DNA of 64,000 nucleotides from Bacillus amyloliquefaciens DSM 7 = ATCC 23350 (GTDB lineage Bacteria; Bacillota; Bacilli; Bacillales; Bacillaceae): assembly GCF_000196735.1 (NCBI RefSeq), contig NC_014551.1:624501-688500 (forward strand), given 5' to 3'. Below, piece after piece: positions 61,141 through 64,000 of the stretch. The first letter of the stretch is position 1; every line of letters starts with the position of its first letter. Position numbers and translations under genes: made by a program. The notes beneath the pieces were generated by a model. The model was not told where the DNA came from and did not search any database. It saw only the letters and a program-made list of their open reading frames with translations.

Positions 61141-61831
61141 ATAACGTATCACACTTCACTCCGACGACACCCTGGATTTCTTTAATATCATAATACACGT
61201 CAGTGGTGTAGCGGTTTTTATGGACACTGATTTTCACTTCCATAATCGGATTTTCTGTTTCACGCAGATCGTCAATCCGGACCGAGTGAATGCGGAGCTG
61301 TTTGCTTTTCATTTCCTTTAGAATCTCGGTCATTTTATCTTTGTCGGAAAGAGACATCCTCACGCGGATATCTTTCTCCTTCAAGCGATTGGGACCGACT
61401 TTTCTGATCAGCCACGGAAGAAATTCGACGCTGATCAGGATAAACAAGAGGCTTGCGAATGCCTCCTTATAAAAGCCGGCGCCTGTGGCCAGACCCAGCC
61501 CGGCTGCGCCCCAGATGATAGCCGATGTCGTCAGACCGGAAATGACGTCATTGCTTTTGCGCAGGATCACGCCCGCACCGATAAAACCGACGCCGGAAAT
61601 GATTTGGGCGGGAAGGCGGAGCGGGTCCATCATGATACGGTAATATTTCGGAAAGTGATATGCCGCATTAATGCTGACGATCGTCAGCATACAGGAGCTG
61701 ACGGCGATGACGATACAGGTTTTCAGTCCTAACGGTTTATTTTTCAACTCACGCTCAAGACCGATGATCATACCGATCAGCGTGGCAATGCCCAGCTTTA
61801 ATAAAATGTCCGGTTCGATAGGCCAGCTCAA
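61139..61831 (-). CDS. sapB: MgtC/SapB-family membrane protein
   Basis: 230 residues from a TTG at 61831, ten bases after GGAGGT; the upstream open frame has no ribosome site. MgtC signature LGIATLIGMIIGLERELKNKPLGLKT at the first helix (given in part), then QIISGVGFIGAGVILR and GLTTSAIIWGAAGLGLATG. Four or five helices, then a cytoplasmic ACT-like C-terminal domain (about 145-230). In B. subtilis, sapB mutations affect alkaline phosphatase during sporulation. Confidence 0.9.
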   Translation of the reverse strand: MSWPIEPDILLKLGIATLIGMIIGLERELKNKPLGLKTCIVIAVSSCMLTIVSINAAYHFPKYYRIMMDPLRLPAQIISGVGFIGAGVILRKSNDVISGLTTSAIIWGAAGLGLATGAGFYKEAFASLLFILISVEFLPWLIRKVGPNRLKEKDIRVRMSLSDKDKMTEILKEMKSKQLRIHSVRIDDLRETENPIMEVKISVHKNRYTTDVYYDIKEIQGVVGVKCDTL

Positions 61832-61914
61832 TTTACACAGCACCTCCGCAGTTTTTCTTATAGTAAATTGATATGATTTTCTCACAGTATTTATAGCAGG
61901 ACAAGTGCGCAAGA

Positions 61915-61949
61915 AAAAAGCCGTCAGGGATAAGATCTGACGGCTTTTT
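61915..61949 (-). terminator. Terminator of opuE
   Basis: AAAAAGCCGTCAG (61915-61927) with CTGACGGCTTTTT (61937-61949), 13-bp perfect stem. Confidence 0.93.
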
Positions 61950-61951
61950 GT

Positions 61952-63430
61952 CTATTTCTTGTTTTTCAAAAGAGCTTCCATCCGGCTGAACAGCTGATAA
62001 GAAGCATCGGCCGGTTTTTTGGTCAGCAGGCTGACGGCAATACCGGCAATCAGACTGAGGAAGAACCCCGGAATGATTTCGTATACGCCGGTTGAAGCGG
62101 CAAGCCCTGTCGTAATCCAGATCAAAACGGCCGCGGCTCCGGTAATCATCGCCGCAAGCGCTCCCCATTCATTCATTCGTTTCCAGTACAGACTGAGCAA
62201 GAGTGCCGGGCCGATAGCCGAACCGAAGCCTGCCCACGCATAGCCGACCAGGTCAAGAATGGTGCTGTTCGGATTCATGGAAAGCAAAATGGCGATAACG
62301 GCCACGATCAATACCGACAAGCGTCCGGTCATGACCAATTCTTTATCGCTCGCTTCCCGTCTGAAAAAGGCGCGGTATAAATCTTCCGTAATGGCGCTTG
62401 CCGTTACGAGAAGCTGTGACGAGATGGAACTCATAATCGCCGCTAAAATCGCGGACAGCAAGAAGCCCGTAATCAGCGGATGGAATAAGATTTTAGAAAA
62501 AATAATGAAAATCGTTTCCGGATCTTTTACGGAGACTCCGAAGTGATGAGAATAAGCAACCCCGATAATCCCGGTAAGCAATGAACCGACAACTGAAATA
62601 GCCATCCAGCTCATCCCGATTCTGCGGGCGGGTTTTAAATCCTTCACTTCTTTAATCGCCATAAATCGTACGATGATATGAGGCTGGCCGTAATAACCGA
62701 GTCCCCATGCCAAATAAGAAATAATGCTAATGACGCTCGCGCCTTTAAAGACATCCAATAGTTTCGGGTTTACGGCGTTGATCGAATCAATCGTCGTCGA
62801 AACGCTCCCGAGCTGGGTAAAAGCAACGATCGGCACAAGCACTAATGCCGCAAACATGATCGCTCCCTGTACGAAGTCAGTCAGGCTGACAGCAAGGAAA
62901 CCGCCAAACAGCGTGTAAAGCACAACAACACCGGCCGTTAAAAATAAACCGAATTTGTAGTCGGCGCCGAATGCCGATTCAAATAACCTGCCTCCGGATA
63001 CCATTCCGGACGATGTGTACAGTGTGAAAAAGATCATAATAATCACGGCGGAAACAATTTTCAGCAATGATGATGAATGGCGGAACCGTTTATCGAAGAA
63101 ATCGGGAATCGTAATCGCATCATCCGCAACTTCCGTATACGCGCGAAGCCTCGGAGCAAGCAGCAGATAATTTGAATACGCGCCGATCGTCAAACCGAGC
63201 GCCAGCCATAAGGTTGATAAGCCCGTTGCGAACATTGCGCCGGGAACCCCCATCAGCATCCATGCGCTCATATCCGCAGCACCCGCGGACAGCGCCGTTA
63301 CGAACGGGCCGAGTCCTCTTCCGCCCAGCATGTAATCATTGATATTCGTTGTCTTCCTGAATGCGTACCAGCCGATTAACAGCATGGCAGCAAAATAAAT
63401 CCCAAGAGATATAATTAATTCAATACTCAC
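61952..63430 (-). CDS. opuE: Sodium/proline symporter OpuE
   Basis: 492 residues, sodium-solute symporter family, thirteen membrane helices. SSS motifs GGRGLGPFVTALSAGAADMS (helix 2) and the GFGSAIGPALLLSLYWKRMN region. Imports proline as osmoprotectant. The start is a GTG at 63430 with GAGAGGG upstream. Assigned OpuE rather than PutP from its position next to sapB and gatC, as in B. subtilis. Confidence 0.92.
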   Translation of the reverse strand: MSIELIISLGIYFAAMLLIGWYAFRKTTNINDYMLGGRGLGPFVTALSAGAADMSAWMLMGVPGAMFATGLSTLWLALGLTIGAYSNYLLLAPRLRAYTEVADDAITIPDFFDKRFRHSSSLLKIVSAVIIMIFFTLYTSSGMVSGGRLFESAFGADYKFGLFLTAGVVVLYTLFGGFLAVSLTDFVQGAIMFAALVLVPIVAFTQLGSVSTTIDSINAVNPKLLDVFKGASVISIISYLAWGLGYYGQPHIIVRFMAIKEVKDLKPARRIGMSWMAISVVGSLLTGIIGVAYSHHFGVSVKDPETIFIIFSKILFHPLITGFLLSAILAAIMSSISSQLLVTASAITEDLYRAFFRREASDKELVMTGRLSVLIVAVIAILLSMNPNSTILDLVGYAWAGFGSAIGPALLLSLYWKRMNEWGALAAMITGAAAVLIWITTGLAASTGVYEIIPGFFLSLIAGIAVSLLTKKPADASYQLFSRMEALLKNKK

Positions 63431-63580
63431 GTTTTTGGACCCTCTCTTCTTTCAAGTAAATGTTGCATCACCTCTGTAGATTAGTAGTGCCGGAATTTTG
63501 CGCCGGCGGTGAGCCTTTAGTCATCATTACATGCGGCTCGCATGATTTTGTGCAGGCTATGGTTACTAAACCTAACAAAG

Positions 63581-63607
63581 TATCCCCGATCAATCAACTC
63601 TCGAAAC
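63581..63607 (-). promoter_or_regulatory. Candidate SigB promoter of opuE
   Basis: On the minus strand GTTTCG (63607-63602), 15-bp spacer, GGGATA (63586-63581), similar to GTTTAA-N12-15-GGGTAT. opuE has a known SigB promoter in B. subtilis. The leader also has short inverted repeats GCCGG/CCGGC (63488-63505) and CATGCG/CGCATG (63530-63544). Between 63608 and 63851 I see only probable gatC promoters (TAAAAT near 63735, TATTAT near 63811). Confidence 0.4.
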
Positions 63608-63851
63608 CCGCCCCATTCAAGGAAAAAATCCCCGCCAACATAGAACAGCTTAAAGATGAAAACGCTACCAATAAATTATAAAAGTAAAAATTTTCTGACA
63701 TATAATTCGTTTCTCTTTCTCCCCGATTTAGGATAAAATAGAGAAGGTTTCATCATGCCTCAGAAGGCGGCGTTTTGTTGCTTTAGAGGGCTCGTTTTTG
63801 ATATGATCAGTATTATATGACGAAACGGAGAATTATGCGGAGGTGGATCTT

Positions 63852-64000
63852 ATGTCACGAATTTCTATAGAAGAAGTAAAGCATGTCGCTCATTTGGCGA
63901 GACTCGCCATTACGGATGAAGAAGCTGAAATGTTCACAGAACAGCTTGACAGCATCATCTCGTTTGCCGAGGAGCTTAATGAAGTGGACACGGATAACGT
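63852..64000 (+). CDS. gatC: Asp/Glu-tRNA amidotransferase subunit C (partial)
   Basis: First 49 codons, truncated by the window end; the full protein is about 96 residues. [17 protein letters not shown] is the GatC family start. GGAGGTG precedes the ATG. GatC stabilises GatA in the complex that converts Glu-tRNA(Gln) to Gln-tRNA(Gln); gatA and gatB are expected next. Confidence 0.95.
   Translation, partial: MSRISIEEVKHVAHLARLAITDEEAEMFTEQLDSIISFAEELNEVDTDN

Overview
The window is a chromosomal segment of a Bacillus subtilis-group bacterium. Protein similarities recalled from memory and the gene order gutR-gutB-gutP-fruC ... pspA-ydjGHI ... bdhA-ydjM-ydjN-ydjO-cotA-gabP-mneS-yeaC-yeaD-yebA-guaA-pbuG-yebC..yebG-pur operon-yezC-yecA-yerA..yerD-pcrB-pcrA-ligA-yerH-yerI-sapB-opuE-gatC match the 0.65-0.73 Mb region of B. 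subtilis 168. Sequence divergence, the sigV-rsiV-oatA operon where 168 has ydjJ and iolT, and an extra ECF sigma/anti-sigma pair after guaA suggest the B. amyloliquefaciens/B. velezensis branch (inference; no database was searched). I saw no rRNA, tRNA, insertion sequence, prophage or CRISPR.

Layout. 1-5.5 kb: glucitol (sorbitol) catabolism under GutR. 5.6-9.7 kb: a small membrane protein, then pspA-ydjG-ydjH-ydjI behind a SigW-type promoter (envelope stress). 9.7-13.3 kb, minus strand: sigV, rsiV and oatA (lysozyme resistance). 13.4-21.3 kb: butanediol dehydrogenase, WalR-linked secreted protein YdjM, YdjN, small proteins, spore laccase CotA, GABA permease with a consensus TnrA box, and the Mn efflux gene mneS carrying a 7-bp tandem-repeat frameshift. 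21.4-25.8 kb: MoxR ATPase/DUF58/transglutaminase trio. 26-31 kb: guaA, the extra ECF sigma/anti-sigma pair, and the guanine-riboswitch-controlled permease pbuG. 31.4-33.4 kb: yebC, yebD, yebE, yebG. 33.4-46.6 kb: the twelve-gene purEKBCSQLFMNHD operon with two PurR boxes, a sigma-A promoter and a guanine riboswitch. 46.6-53.5 kb: Lrp-type regulator with divergent permease, small membrane protein, YerA deaminase, YerB, YerC, YerD. 53.6-59.9 kb: pcrB-pcrA-ligA-yerH. 60-64 kb: kinase-like YerI, SapB, proline transporter OpuE, and the start of gatC.

How the genes work together. Purine supply is the main theme: guaA, pbuG, the pur operon and YerA sit close together, and both pbuG and purE read guanine through riboswitches whose antiterminators can be traced base by base. 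The second theme is envelope stress: PspA/YdjGHI (SigW), SigV/RsiV/OatA, the new ECF pair and WalR-linked YdjM. Most transcription units end in clear intrinsic terminators, many shared between converging genes.
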